The position numbers and the translations under genes were made by a program. From the NCBI RefSeq assembly GCF_000814025.1, contig NZ_JWLL01000003.1:62001-126000 (forward strand): a stretch of DNA of 64,000 bases, in the 5' to 3' direction. This DNA comes from Tateyamaria sp. ANG-S1 (GTDB taxonomy: Bacteria > Pseudomonadota > Alphaproteobacteria > Rhodobacterales > Rhodobacteraceae). Shown here piece after piece: positions 8,680-16,660 of this stretch. Each line of letters opens with the position of its first letter. The stretch's first letter is position 1. The notes beneath the pieces were generated by a model. It was not told the origin of the DNA, searched no databases, and saw nothing but the letters and a program-made list of their open reading frames with translations.

Positions 8680-8863
8680 ATCTCGACCTCACTTTTGCGT
8701 TGAATTAAGCGGCATCTCGCACGGATTGCGAGGCCCAACCTTGATTTTCCCGTCCTGAGGGCAATCTCTGAATGAGCGCGCAGTCGTTTTGACTGCGTCG
8801 CACAAGGCCCCTGCCCGAAGGACCGACGCGGGGGAGACTGCAAGGTAAAGGAGGCACGGGAAC

Positions 8864-9070
8864 ATGCCAACTGGCACCGTGAAGTGGTTCAACACCACGA
8901 AAGGCTACGGTTTTATCGCCCCCGATGAGGGCGGCAAGGACGTTTTTGTTCATATTTCAGCGGTAGAACGGTCGGGGCTGACCGGGCTGGCCGACAATCA
9001 AAAAGTGAGTTTCGAACTGCTTGAGGGCCGCGATGGGCGTCAGATGGCAGGCGAGTTGAAACTGCTCTAG
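8864..9070 (+). CDS. Cold-shock domain protein
   Basis: The 68-residue protein is a single cold-shock domain (OB fold) that binds single-stranded RNA and DNA. RNP1 KGYGFI is at residues 13-18 and RNP2 VFVHIS at 27-32. AAAGGAGG (8847-8854) precedes the ATG. About 180 bp separate it from the upstream divergent gene, enough for the long structured leader usual in csp genes, but no specific cold-box could be identified. A hairpin follows the stop. Confidence 0.95.
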   Translation: MPTGTVKWFNTTKGYGFIAPDEGGKDVFVHISAVERSGLTGLADNQKVSFELLEGRDGRQMAGELKLL

Positions 9071-9085
9071 CGCCCAGACGCGACA

Positions 9086-9117
9086 AAGCGGCGCATGAAT
9101 GCCATCCTGCGCCGCTT
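9086..9117 (+). terminator. csp terminator hairpin
   Basis: AAGCGGCGCA (9086-9095) pairs perfectly with TGCGCCGCTT (9108-9117) over 10 bp with a 12-nt loop. There is no T tract, but it starts 16 bp after the csp stop. It may also serve the opposing gene that ends at 9136. Confidence 0.5.
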
Positions 9118-9135
9118 GATCCCAGTGCGATCAGA

Positions 9136-9423
9136 TCAATCGTAGGTGCAGCCCTTGGTCCCGACAGGGCAGCTGCTTTGACGCACGTGGCGCACACGCT
9201 TTTTCACCGGGTGGGCCAGCGCCTGTTGGTACGTGATGTGCTGGTTGGGGCGACCGCAGCAAATGACACCGTCCATGGTGACGGGTTGCAGGCCTGCGGG
9301 GCAGTAATTGTGTTGGCTGTGGTAGGGGTAAATTTTTGGGCCGCTGTGGCTGTCGGCGAGTGCGGCGCCGGTACTTAGGAGTGCATAGACTGTTGCGGCT
9401 GTTATCACTTTTTTGAATGGCAT
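9136..9423 (-). CDS. Small secreted cysteine-containing protein, unknown function
   Basis: The 95-residue protein has a clear signal peptide (KKVITAATVYALLSTGAALA, cleavage near residue 23). The mature part is short and basic with six cysteines: CPAG, a vicinal pair in GVICCGRPN, and CPVGTKGC near the C-terminus. These suggest disulfides or metal contacts in the periplasm. GGGAAGAT precedes the ATG. No family was recognised. It stands alone, convergent with csp. Confidence 0.72.
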   Translation of the reverse strand: MPFKKVITAATVYALLSTGAALADSHSGPKIYPYHSQHNYCPAGLQPVTMDGVICCGRPNQHITYQQALAHPVKKRVRHVRQSSCPVGTKGCTYD

Positions 9424-9593
9424 ATCTTCCCTCGTTCTTTCAACACACCACGAAATCTATGGGCACGATGCCCCTGATGTGATCACAAGTCCAGAAATTT
9501 TGGGATATTTGCTCAGCGCACGCATGATTTACCTTCATTTTGCGGATTTGTCGCTAGGCTGGACACAGTTTGAGCAGCACAGGGGTGCCCCCG

Positions 9594-9833
9594 ATGACCG
9601 AACTGATGCGACTGTTGGCGCTGTATTACGCCTGTGAAGTGTCGGCCGAGACGACGTTTCCGTCGCCATCCGAATGGGCGCGGTGCATGGGGCATTACCA
9701 TGCGGTCAAGGCGCATTTTGCGGGTGATCTGACCGGACCGCAGGCGCAGATCGAAGGGTACCGGGCCTGGAAAATGTGGGAAGATGAGAACGGCGCGCTG
9801 GTTGCCCAATTGCGGGACCGCGCGACACGCTAG
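9594..9833 (+). CDS. Small hypothetical protein
   Basis: The 79-residue protein (MTELMRLLALYYACEVS at the N-terminus) is probably cytosolic and helical, with many aromatic residues (WARCMGHYHAVKAHF, YRAWKMWEDENG). The ATG at 9594, preceded by AGGGG, is preferred to a TTG at 9570. No domain was recognised. Its stop overlaps the stop of the opposing gene by 4 bp, the kind of tight packing seen for real genes in this window. Confidence 0.6.
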   Translation: MTELMRLLALYYACEVSAETTFPSPSEWARCMGHYHAVKAHFAGDLTGPQAQIEGYRAWKMWEDENGALVAQLRDRATR

Positions 9834-10108
9834 GTCGGATTTTCCGTTTCTTCCCAATGCTCTCCCATCGCGACGATGCATGAGGTGCCGCTGGCATAGC
9901 GCACCACCATGGCCCAATCGCCGCGCTGATCCGTCCACACCTCCATCATCTGATCGGGGCTGCGCATTCCGCTAGCCGTGCGGGCGGAATGGAACTGCTG
10001 TTCCAGCTTTTGCTGCATCTGTTTGGTGGGCGCGCAGAGGATTTCGGCGATAGGATTGGCCGAGATGGGCGTGGCCAGAAGGGTCATGAATGCAGCTGCT
10101 CTGATCAT
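9830..10108 (-). CDS. Small exported protein, unknown function
   Basis: The 92-residue protein starts with a short signal peptide (MIRAAAFMTLLATPISA, cleavage near residue 17). The mature part has two cysteines and a run of Trp/Gly/Asp residues (VWTDQRGDWAMVVRYASG) suggesting a small beta-rich periplasmic domain. No family was recognised. It is convergent with the previous small gene, and a gene-poor stretch begins upstream of it. Confidence 0.6.
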   Translation of the reverse strand: MIRAAAFMTLLATPISANPIAEILCAPTKQMQQKLEQQFHSARTASGMRSPDQMMEVWTDQRGDWAMVVRYASGTSCIVAMGEHWEETENPT

Positions 10109-10445
10109 GCGATCAACGTAACAGTTTTATGACGCACTGTGGATAAGTATTTCGTTCATTTTGGTTAAAACGGGCCCGAAGGGTGAACGGTGTCTAAACA
10201 CTGCGCGCTTTGTGTTTACCCGTCGGGAATGGGGTCGGCGGACGGATTGGTGCGGCGGGCTGTGGGGGCAAAGTGCACATTTTCGGGCGGAAACTGCGTG
10301 TTTTGAGGCGGCGGATTTCGGGGGAAATGGGCGTGTTTTTGGGAAACTGCACATTTTGGGGGTGAAAGTGCGTGTTTTCGGGTGTCTTGCGTGGATGGGG
10401 TCCGGGTGGTGGTTAATGCGGGCGATTTTTCTTGCGGTTTGAGGT

Positions 10446-10464
10446 GGTGGGGTGGAACCCCACC
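10446..10464. repeat. Short palindromic repeat, copy 1
   Basis: GGTGGGGT and ACCCCACC form a perfect 8-bp stem with a 3-nt loop, followed by CTACC. The flanking CCTAC/GTAGG and the stem-loop design are shared with the copies at 10520 and 10612. Confidence 0.55.
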
Positions 10465-10519
10465 CTACCGTTTTGGGGCGGGTGGTCCGGCTTGCGGGAG
10501 TGGTTTGATATGTGGGGAT

Positions 10520-10537
10520 GGCGGGGTGAACCCCGCC
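10520..10537. repeat. Short palindromic repeat, copy 2
   Basis: GGCGGGGT and ACCCCGCC form an 8-bp stem with a 2-nt loop, followed by CTAC. The orientation is the same as copy 1. Confidence 0.55.
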
Positions 10538-10611
10538 CTACGGATTGGAGGGGATGGTGCGGGCGGGGGCGAGGGTCGCTCTCTGCCCAGCCCGCTGGCA
10601 TGTCTTGGTAG

Positions 10612-10630
10612 GGCGGGATTTCATCCCGCC
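10612..10630. repeat. Short palindromic repeat, copy 3
   Basis: GGCGGGAT and ATCCCGCC form an 8-bp stem with a 3-nt loop, preceded by GTAG, so this copy is inverted relative to copies 1 and 2. The terminator-like hairpin at 53838-53861 has a similar sequence. Confidence 0.55.
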
Positions 10631-10648
10631 ATCCGACGTTTCGATAGG

Positions 10649-10672
10649 GCGCGGAGCCGTGGCAGCGCCGGG
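10649..10672. repeat. 24-bp direct repeat, copy 1
   Basis: This 24-bp segment beginning GCGCGGAGCCGTGG recurs at 10823-10846 with one mismatch (23 of 24). Confidence 0.55.
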
Positions 10673-10822
10673 TCAGCGGCTTTGCCGCGTCACCCGACAG
10701 TGTATTGCGCAGCAATGCACGAGAGGGCCGCGTGGGCTGATGGGCGGTTCGCGCAGCAACAAGCGATCCGTGAGATCGTTAAAAGCCATCTCAGGCGGAA
10801 CCCCGGAGCCGGTTTCAATTGA

Positions 10823-10846
10823 GCGCGGAGCCGTGGTAGCGCCGGG
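10823..10846. repeat. 24-bp direct repeat, copy 2
   Basis: This is the second copy of the segment at 10649-10672, with one C-to-T difference. The ends AGCGCCGGG/GCCGGGC are also echoed at 10933-10945. Confidence 0.55.
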
Positions 10847-10940
10847 CCGCGGGTTGGCGCAGCGACGAGGGTGCGGCGCGGTTTATGGTGATCGTTTGTC
10901 GAGTTTGGTCGGGCGGTGCGCTGGTGGTGATGTAGCGCCG

Positions 10941-10990
10941 GCCCGGGGGGCGGTCCGGCGCTGGCACGGCGGCCTTTGGCCTTGATTCCG
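10941..10990. repeat. 50-bp dispersed repeat, copy A
   Basis: This segment begins GCCCGGGGGGCGG and ends GGCCTTGATTCCG. It matches 29355-29404 in 44 of 50 positions without gaps and in the same orientation. It lies 43 bp from the 3' end of the low-GC SLATT-like gene. Confidence 0.65.
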
Positions 10991-11033
10991 TGCACGAAAG
11001 AAAGGGGACAGCTTCGTTTAGGGTAGTGGGCCA

Positions 11034-11669
11034 CTATTCTCGTGCTGTTTCTTCTCGCACGCCACAATAAAAGCTTTCTTTGATCAAGTCCGCCTCGGCA
11101 ATTTTATCACGCTTCGCTTTCTTCCAAGTCCACGAGCCCACAAGCGGCGGCGACTTCGTTATCATATTGTATGTTCGATTTAGAGAATGTACCGCTTCTG
11201 GATGAATGTTGTTTTTACTCCAATATCGCTCAATTTTCCGGCGCAAGTTCGAAAACTCATTTCCAGCCTGCTTGTGAAGTGCGGCGCGATTTCCGAACTG
11301 TAAAATATACTGCGCAGCCGATGAAAGAACAACAAGAAGACTGAGCGTCGATACAAGTAGTGGGCTATAATCAGACGACAGACCAAACAAGGACATAAAG
11401 CTGCCAACGTAGGCTCCATTGGAGCTAAAAAACAATACACTGATTGCAAAGGAAATATTGAAAATTGAGAGTGTTTTTTCTGAAGCCTCGCAATAGTTTG
11501 CCGCCGAGTAATGCGCAGCTGCAGCAATCAACAGCCTCTCATTCCACATGCAGAACAATTCTCTCGTGGTTTCTGGATCGCTTTGATAATCGTCGTAACC
11601 GTCCAAGTTGTTTACCTCACCATGCGTGCATACGTTTACGTATGGTAACCATTTTGAGACCGCCGTCAC
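11034..11669 (-). CDS. SLATT-domain-like two-TM membrane protein
   Basis: The protein has up to 211 residues. After an N-terminal helix (NERLLIAAAAHYSAANYCEAS, given in part) come two hydrophobic segments at about 66-84 and 104-123. A conserved-looking amphipathic stretch follows (ALHKQAGNEFSNLRRKIERY, 130-149). This order is that of SLATT proteins, predicted pore-forming effectors often found with nucleotide-signalling defence genes. No such partner is adjacent here. The start is uncertain: GTG 11669, or TTG 11606, which has GGTGAGG at 8-nt spacing. The gene is visibly AT-richer than its neighbours (two 60-bp lines counted at 40% and 45% GC), suggesting transfer. The SLATT call rests on pattern memory, not on a search. 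Confidence 0.6.
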   Translation of the reverse strand: MTAVSKWLPYVNVCTHGEVNNLDGYDDYQSDPETTRELFCMWNERLLIAAAAHYSAANYCEASEKTLSIFNISFAISVLFFSSNGAYVGSFMSLFGLSSDYSPLLVSTLSLLVVLSSAAQYILQFGNRAALHKQAGNEFSNLRRKIERYWSKNNIHPEAVHSLNRTYNMITKSPPLVGSWTWKKAKRDKIAEADLIKESFYCGVREETARE

Positions 11670-11751
11670 GTAAAAACAGATTTCTATCTAGGCCACTTCC
11701 GCCTTCAAGCTCCCGAAGCTCTTGGCGGCGCAACAAATACGTTCGAAGCCA

Positions 11752-12666
11752 CTAAGAAGCGCCTTTCAAAACCCCCATAAACTCCCGCCATTCCCCCTTG
11801 GACATGCCGGAGTTTTCCTGCGTCACCTCTTCCCCCTTCAACATCCGCTGGATGCACCCCAGCGCCGTAGCCGACAGTGTCGCACCACCCATCCGGTAAT
11901 CCTCGAACGCTTTATAGGCGGCGGGGACCCAATCCTTGACCATTTCGCAGATGGCATCGGCATAGACGCGGATTTCGTATTGGGCGTGGGCGTCCGCGCG
12001 CAGGCGGAGGAAGTGGAAGAGGTTGTGCAGGTCCACTTTCCAGTACCATTGGGTGTAGACATTGGCGGGCAGGTTCATGCGGGCGAGTTCACGGGCCAGC
12101 CCTGCCTGCCCGTCCTGGGAAATCATCTCTTCATAATGGTCGTAGCAGCGCATGGCGTCGTCGCGCAGGTAGTTGAGGACGCGCTGCGCCTCGTCGCCCG
12201 TCAGTGCTTCGCCCCTGCCCTGGTTGTTGACGACGGATTGGGCGGCGAGTGCGTCCTCGGCCGGGATGTAAAACTCGCGGTCGAGGATGGAGTAGCGGGC
12301 GGAGTACTCGTTTACGTTGGCCGTGCGGTGCCGGATCCATTGGCGGGCGACGAAGACGGGGAGTTTGACGTGCAGCTTGATCTCGCACATCTCGAACGGC
12401 GTCGAGTGCCAGTGGCGCATGAGGTAGCGGATCAGCCCCTCGTCATTTTGCACGGACTTGGTGCCCTTGCCGTAGCTGACCCGCGCGGCCTGGCAGATGG
12501 CGGCGTCGTCGCCCATGTAGTCGATGACGCGGACAAAGCCGTGGTCGAGGACCTCGTGCGCTTTATACAGATGCGCCTCCATGCCTTCGACGGTGGCGCG
12601 GAGCGTTTGGGTGGACTGGGCGCGCAGGGCGTCGATTTCGGACTGTTGTTCGGGGCTGAGCGGCAT
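11752..12666 (-). CDS. thyX: FAD-dependent thymidylate synthase
   Basis: The 304-residue protein contains the ThyX signature RHRx7S (Arg112-His113-Arg114 to Ser122, in [15 protein letters not shown]), which binds FAD and dUMP. It makes dTMP from dUMP using methylene-tetrahydrofolate and NADPH. Downstream motifs such as [22 protein letters not shown], quoted only to YTQWYWK here as landmark, fit the family. The length is normal for the longer alphaproteobacterial form. It starts at ATG 12664-12666 and ends 83 bp from the start of the SLATT-like gene, with no obvious terminator. Confidence 0.97.
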   Translation of the reverse strand: MPLSPEQQSEIDALRAQSTQTLRATVEGMEAHLYKAHEVLDHGFVRVIDYMGDDAAICQAARVSYGKGTKSVQNDEGLIRYLMRHWHSTPFEMCEIKLHVKLPVFVARQWIRHRTANVNEYSARYSILDREFYIPAEDALAAQSVVNNQGRGEALTGDEAQRVLNYLRDDAMRCYDHYEEMISQDGQAGLARELARMNLPANVYTQWYWKVDLHNLFHFLRLRADAHAQYEIRVYADAICEMVKDWVPAAYKAFEDYRMGGATLSATALGCIQRMLKGEEVTQENSGMSKGEWREFMGVLKGAS

Positions 12667-12731
12667 GGGGCGCGTCCTTTATCCACAGAATCTGTCGGGC
12701 CTACACCTTATCTTGGGGATCGCGCCATGAG

Positions 12732-12756
12732 AACCGCTAGATGAGGGCGGTTTTTT
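12732..12756 (+). terminator. Rho-independent terminator with no assigned upstream gene
   Basis: AACCGC (12732-12737) pairs with GCGGTT (12747-12752) and is followed by TTTT. This is the classical form on the plus strand, but the nearest upstream gene, thyX, is on the minus strand. It could end a small RNA starting near 12670-12690, or block transcription from the left into the lipoprotein gene. Confidence 0.5.
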
Positions 12757-12874
12757 GGCAACGGTTCACGGGCGGCGCGAATCGTTCCCCATACGAAAGC
12801 GTTGACTTTTGGGGGGTTAGAGCGGACTCTTGAGCCAAAATAAGCAGTTACAATAAAATCGAGCAGGCTTCGCT

Positions 12875-13957
12875 ATGAAAAGAATTGTCGTACCAGGGCT
12901 GTTGGCCCTGAGCCTTGTCGGGTGTGGCGATGGCAATCCGTTTACGGATGAGCAAGGTGACACCTCTCCCGATACTGGGACGGGCACGGATACCGGAACG
13001 GACACAGGCAACGGGTCGGACCCGGGCACTGGAATTGACAACCCGGCCCGTGACTTGCCGCCGGGCACCACATCGCCGACGGCCGACAGCGGGATTGTGC
13101 GGTCTGAACCGACCGAAGCCCAGGGTGGTCAGGTCGGGGACGGCTTTGCGACCGGCATCAGTTATGACCCTGCGACGGACCAGTTCTCTGTCGACAACCT
13201 CGCCTTTGATGGTGACAACGCCTATTCGCGCGGCACTGCGGTGTCGAGCCTTGGGCCCTATGCGGTGTATGAGGCCGACACGCAGTTTACCGACAGCCTG
13301 ACTGGCACGCCGATCAACCAGTTGCGGCACCGCGCTGTCTATGGCGTCAGCGCCTCGGGTGAGACGCAGTTCGCGATTGTGCGGACGGGGGCGTATATTC
13401 CGTACGGGTTTGGCGGTTTTGTGTATCAGCGGAATGCGACTGCGACCCATGACGGGTCCGTGACGCTGCCGACGACGGGACAGGCTGTCTACACCGGACA
13501 GGCCGCAGGTTTGCGTGATTTCAACGGGGCGGGTGGCATTCAGTACACCACCGCCGACATGGAAATGGCCATCGATTTCAACGACTTCAACAATGGCAGC
13601 GGTGTGCGCGGCACGATGTCCAATCGCCGGGTGTTCGACATCAACGGCAATGACATCACCAATGATATCGTCACCGGTATCAACACCGAGGCCTCTGCAA
13701 GCCTGACGAACATCCCCGCGGTGGTCTTTACCATTGGGCCGGGTGTTCTGGATGCGAACGGTGAGATTGTTGGCGAGGTGACCAGTAACTTCGTGAACAA
13801 CAACGGCCAGACCGTGAACTACGAAACCGGCAACTATTACGCCATCATTTCGGGTGACAACGCGGACGAGGTCGTAGGTGTGATTGTCGCGACGAGCAGT
13901 ATCGGTGGCAACGGCGCGACCGTCCGTGACACCAGCGGCTTCATTGTTCTGAGGTAA
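12875..13957 (+). CDS. Lipoprotein with TbpB-like beta-rich domain, probable Slam substrate
   Basis: The 360-residue protein has a lipoprotein signal with lipobox LVGC (Cys17). A low-complexity linker of Thr/Gly/Asp (about 26-55) follows. The remaining ~300 residues are rich in Gly, Thr, Asn and Tyr, with alternating beta-strand patterns. The segment GQAVYTGQAAGL, then YTTADMEMAIDFNDF and GTMSNRRVFD (about 205-255), resembles the C-terminal beta-barrel of transferrin-binding protein B and other Slam-exported lipoproteins. The Slam-like gene starts 4 bp later, so the two are one unit. The ligand is unknown. It is probably anchored in the outer membrane and displayed on the cell surface. A TAAAAT element at 12855-12860 could be a -10 box. 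Confidence 0.75.
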   Translation: MKRIVVPGLLALSLVGCGDGNPFTDEQGDTSPDTGTGTDTGTDTGNGSDPGTGIDNPARDLPPGTTSPTADSGIVRSEPTEAQGGQVGDGFATGISYDPATDQFSVDNLAFDGDNAYSRGTAVSSLGPYAVYEADTQFTDSLTGTPINQLRHRAVYGVSASGETQFAIVRTGAYIPYGFGGFVYQRNATATHDGSVTLPTTGQAVYTGQAAGLRDFNGAGGIQYTTADMEMAIDFNDFNNGSGVRGTMSNRRVFDINGNDITNDIVTGINTEASASLTNIPAVVFTIGPGVLDANGEIVGEVTSNFVNNNGQTVNYETGNYYAIISGDNADEVVGVIVATSSIGGNGATVRDTSGFIVLR

Positions 13958-13961
13958 GCAC

Positions 13962-15452
13962 ATGGCACAGGCCGCAAAAAAAGTGCGGCGTGTGCGGGAC
14001 AGGGTGGCGCGATTGGCTGCTGTTTGCGGGGTCGCGATGGGGGCAAATGTGCTTGTCGCACAGGGCCTTGCCGATCCCGCCACACATGATCCGGCACCGC
14101 AACAAGCCGACGACGCGGCATCACATGTGCTGTCGCCCCAGGCGCTGCGCGTGGCTGCGGCAGAGGCCTTGCGCGTGGGTCAAGCGCGCCAGGCGCTGCG
14201 CTTTTCCACAGCGCTGACCCAGCGGGACACATCCGATCACACCGCCTGGATGCTGAAAAGCCAGGCGTTGCGCGATGTGGGTGATTTTCGCGAGGCAATA
14301 CATGCTGCCCGTACGGCCTGGTCATTGTCAGAGAAGGACGAGGACCGCTTTGCCGCTGCCATGATCATGGCGCAAGCGTTGTCGTCGGATGGCAAGCGGA
14401 CGCGCGCGCAGCTGTGGCTGCGTCGGGCCGGGCAACATGCACCCACCGCAAACCATGAAGCGCTGGCCAAGGACCGGTTCCGCTATGTTCAAAGCCGGAA
14501 CCCGTGGCGCACCGACTTGTCATTTACCCTGGCCCCGACATCGAATGTGAACAATGGCAGTTCGAAAGAGACAACGCAGCCAGGCTATGCGTTGGCAGAA
14601 ATTATCGAAGTGCTATTGGGGGTCCCGGTAGAACAAGTAGCAACTGCGCTAGATGGCGACGCACAAGCCTTGTCCGGGCTGGAATACGGGGTCAATGGAA
14701 CAACGCGCTACCGGTTCAGGCAAACAGATCAAGTTGCGCAAGACGTGTTTTTTCGCGGCAGCTACCGCACCTATGTCCTGTCGGACAGTGCAAGAAGGCA
14801 GGCCCCGAACTCTTCTGGATCAGACTTTGCCGTCGGCAGCGCAGAAATCGGCTATGCTTTCACACATATTGCGTCGGACGGCAAGGCGCGCAACAGCCTC
14901 GCATTTTCCGTTGGCCAGTCCTGGTTTGGAGGCGAGGAAAACAGCAGCTTTGCCACCGCCAATGTCGGCCGCATAACGCGCCTGAACGAACGCACACACC
15001 TGCGTCTATCAGCCAATCTGAGAGAAGTGGTCGGACAGCAGACTGCGGACGAGACTAGGATCGGAGTTTCGGCTGGCGTGATCAGATCGCTATCAAACGG
15101 AGCACGCCTTGACCTGTCTATAGGTGTCGCGGAAACGACATCACCGGTAGAACCGGCCGAATTTGAAGAGTTCAGCCTTTCTGCAGGTTACAGTCCAGCG
15201 AAAAAAATCATGGGTACGAAGTTCAATTTTGGCGTAACAGCGCAGATGCGCGATTATGACGTGTCACCCTTTGACCGTGCGGGCCGCGAGGATCTGTCGA
15301 TTTTTGCGACAGCCACTGCCACATTCACGAATGTTGATTACTACGGCTTCAACCCGACCGTGACGTTGCGCGGACGGGCCACCGGCTCCAACATCAACCG
15401 CTACGACGTGAACCAGGTCACGCTGGGCGTTGGTATCAGTTCATCCTTCTGA
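13962..15452 (+). CDS. Slam-like outer-membrane lipoprotein translocon (TPR plus DUF560-type barrel)
   Basis: The 496-residue protein has a signal region at the N-terminus (hydrophobic 17-34). A TPR-like alpha-helical domain follows (about 60-170, with QARQALRFSTALTQRDTSDH and RDVGDFREAIHAARTAW as repeats). From about residue 185 to the end it is beta-strand rich and closes with a C-terminal Phe, as in outer-membrane barrels. The junction motif APTSNVNNGS (191-200) is the hallmark start of the Slam barrel. Slam proteins move lipoproteins across the outer membrane to the cell surface. The family was defined in Neisseria, so an alphaproteobacterial pair with its own lipoprotein is of interest. 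It starts 4 bp after the lipoprotein stop, preceded by GAGGTAAG. Confidence 0.8.
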   Translation: MAQAAKKVRRVRDRVARLAAVCGVAMGANVLVAQGLADPATHDPAPQQADDAASHVLSPQALRVAAAEALRVGQARQALRFSTALTQRDTSDHTAWMLKSQALRDVGDFREAIHAARTAWSLSEKDEDRFAAAMIMAQALSSDGKRTRAQLWLRRAGQHAPTANHEALAKDRFRYVQSRNPWRTDLSFTLAPTSNVNNGSSKETTQPGYALAEIIEVLLGVPVEQVATALDGDAQALSGLEYGVNGTTRYRFRQTDQVAQDVFFRGSYRTYVLSDSARRQAPNSSGSDFAVGSAEIGYAFTHIASDGKARNSLAFSVGQSWFGGEENSSFATANVGRITRLNERTHLRLSANLREVVGQQTADETRIGVSAGVIRSLSNGARLDLSIGVAETTSPVEPAEFEEFSLSAGYSPAKKIMGTKFNFGVTAQMRDYDVSPFDRAGREDLSIFATATATFTNVDYYGFNPTVTLRGRATGSNINRYDVNQVTLGVGISSSF

Positions 15453-15536
15453 ACGCCTGTTTGTGATTGCCATCCGTCTCGACAGCGCGGGTCGGCGTGC
15501 TAGGCTTGCGGTGACTGTGACAAAGGGAGCGCTGCG

Positions 15537-15965
15537 ATGGCACTGACATATCTGCACACAATGGTTCGGGTCAAAGACCTGGAGGCGTCGATGGCGTTTT
15601 ATAAGCTGCTGGGGCTGGAAGAGACTCGGCGCCATGACAGCGAAGGCGGGCGGTTTTCGCTGATCTTCATGGCGCCGCCGGATCAGCCCGAGTGTCCGGT
15701 TGAACTGACCTACAACTGGGATGGCGATGACGAATTGCCCAGCGACAGCCGGCATTTTGGTCACCTCGCCTACCGCGTCGACAATATTTACGAGATGTGT
15801 CAGCACCTTATGGACAATGGTGTGACCATCAACCGTCCGCCGCGCGACGGGCACATGGCCTTTGTCCGGTCGCCCGACAACGTCTCGATTGAGCTTTTGC
15901 AGGCGGGTGACGCCCTGCCCGCACAAGAGCCGTGGGCGAGCATGGAAAACACGGGCCATTGGTAA
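15537..15965 (+). CDS. gloA: Lactoylglutathione lyase (glyoxalase I)
   Basis: The 142-residue protein has the two-module VOC fold. Candidate metal ligands are His7 (YLHTMVRV), Glu in CPVELTYNW, His in HFGHLAYRV and Glu in NVSIELLQ. It converts the methylglyoxal-glutathione hemithioacetal to S-lactoylglutathione in the cytosol. AAAGGGAGCG precedes the ATG. The following DUF1194 gene overlaps its 3' end by 34 bp if that gene starts at GTG 15932. Confidence 0.93.
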   Translation: MALTYLHTMVRVKDLEASMAFYKLLGLEETRRHDSEGGRFSLIFMAPPDQPECPVELTYNWDGDDELPSDSRHFGHLAYRVDNIYEMCQHLMDNGVTINRPPRDGHMAFVRSPDNVSIELLQAGDALPAQEPWASMENTGHW

Positions 15966-16660
15966 GACCTGCGGTCTGTTTGGCCTTGTGCGTCGCGGCA
16001 TCCCCTGCCGCGGCGTGCAGGTTGGCGCTGCTGTTGGCGCTCGACGTGTCGTCTTCGGTCGATGCGACAGAAGACCAGTTGCAGCGCGGCGGTCTGGTGG
16101 CGGCGCTGACTGCGCCAGAGGTGCGGGCCGCGTTCTTTGCCACCGATGATCCGGTGGCCTTGGCCGTGTACGAGTGGTCGGGCCGGTATAATCAGGAAGT
16201 GGTGCTGGACTGGACGCTGATCGACGGCCCTGCGGCGTTGTTGGACGCGGCGGAGACTGTCGCCGCAAGCAAGCGGTCACATAACGAGTTTCCCACAGCG
16301 ATGGGCTATGCGTTGGGCTTTGGGGCCGAGATGCTGGGGCGCGCGCCGGAGTGTCTGTATCGCACCATCGACATGGCGGGCGACGGGCAGAACAACGAAG
16401 GGTTTGGGCCGCAACTGGCCTACCGCGAGTTTCCCTTTGATGAGGTGACGGTGAACGGGCTGGTGGTGAACGCGGCAGAGTTTACGTCCGAGACCATGCT
16501 GATCGAGTTTTATGAGCGCGAGGTGTTGCGCGGACCCGGTGCGTTTCTGGAGGTGGCGCAGGGGTTTGAGGACTATGAGCGCGCCATGCGCCGGAAGCTG
16601 GAGCGTGAGTTGACGCCGCCCATCATTGGCAGCCTCGACACCGGACAGCGCGGCGGATGA
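15932..16660 (+). CDS. DUF1194 exported protein with VWA/MIDAS motif, copy 1
   Basis: The 242-residue protein has a signal peptide (VRPAVCLALCVAASPAAA) and a von Willebrand A-like domain opening with LALDVSSSVD, the DxSxS metal-binding MIDAS motif. TIDMAGDGQNN supplies a further conserved Asp. DUF1194 proteins are periplasmic and of unknown role, and are common in Rhodobacteraceae. The start is either GTG 15932 or TTG 15959; the latter puts the signal peptide at the very N-terminus. It ends in an ATGA overlap with a paralogue, so both are translated together. Confidence 0.82.
   Translation: MGEHGKHGPLVRPAVCLALCVAASPAAACRLALLLALDVSSSVDATEDQLQRGGLVAALTAPEVRAAFFATDDPVALAVYEWSGRYNQEVVLDWTLIDGPAALLDAAETVAASKRSHNEFPTAMGYALGFGAEMLGRAPECLYRTIDMAGDGQNNEGFGPQLAYREFPFDEVTVNGLVVNAAEFTSETMLIEFYEREVLRGPGAFLEVAQGFEDYERAMRRKLERELTPPIIGSLDTGQRGG

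Larger units (their letters stand above)
10109..11033. other. Gene-poor repeat-rich stretch
   Basis: No credible gene is present in this stretch of about 0.9 kb. Bases 10270-10385 contain a G-rich quasi-repeat on the plus strand, with about five degenerate copies of a TGCRYRTTTT-GGG-GAAA unit at irregular 19-34 bp spacing. Bases 10440-10640 carry three short palindromes. Bases 10640-10850 carry a 24-bp direct repeat, and 10941-10990 is one copy of a 50-bp dispersed repeat. Open frames here have atypical composition (runs of Gly/Arg or Pro/Lys/Arg) and look like by-products of repeats. Confidence 0.6.

Noticed and set aside
10161-10442. Gly/Arg-rich plus-strand frame and Pro/Lys-rich minus-strand frame in the repeat region
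   Set aside because: Composition follows the G-rich quasi-repeat, and neither frame has a ribosome-binding site.
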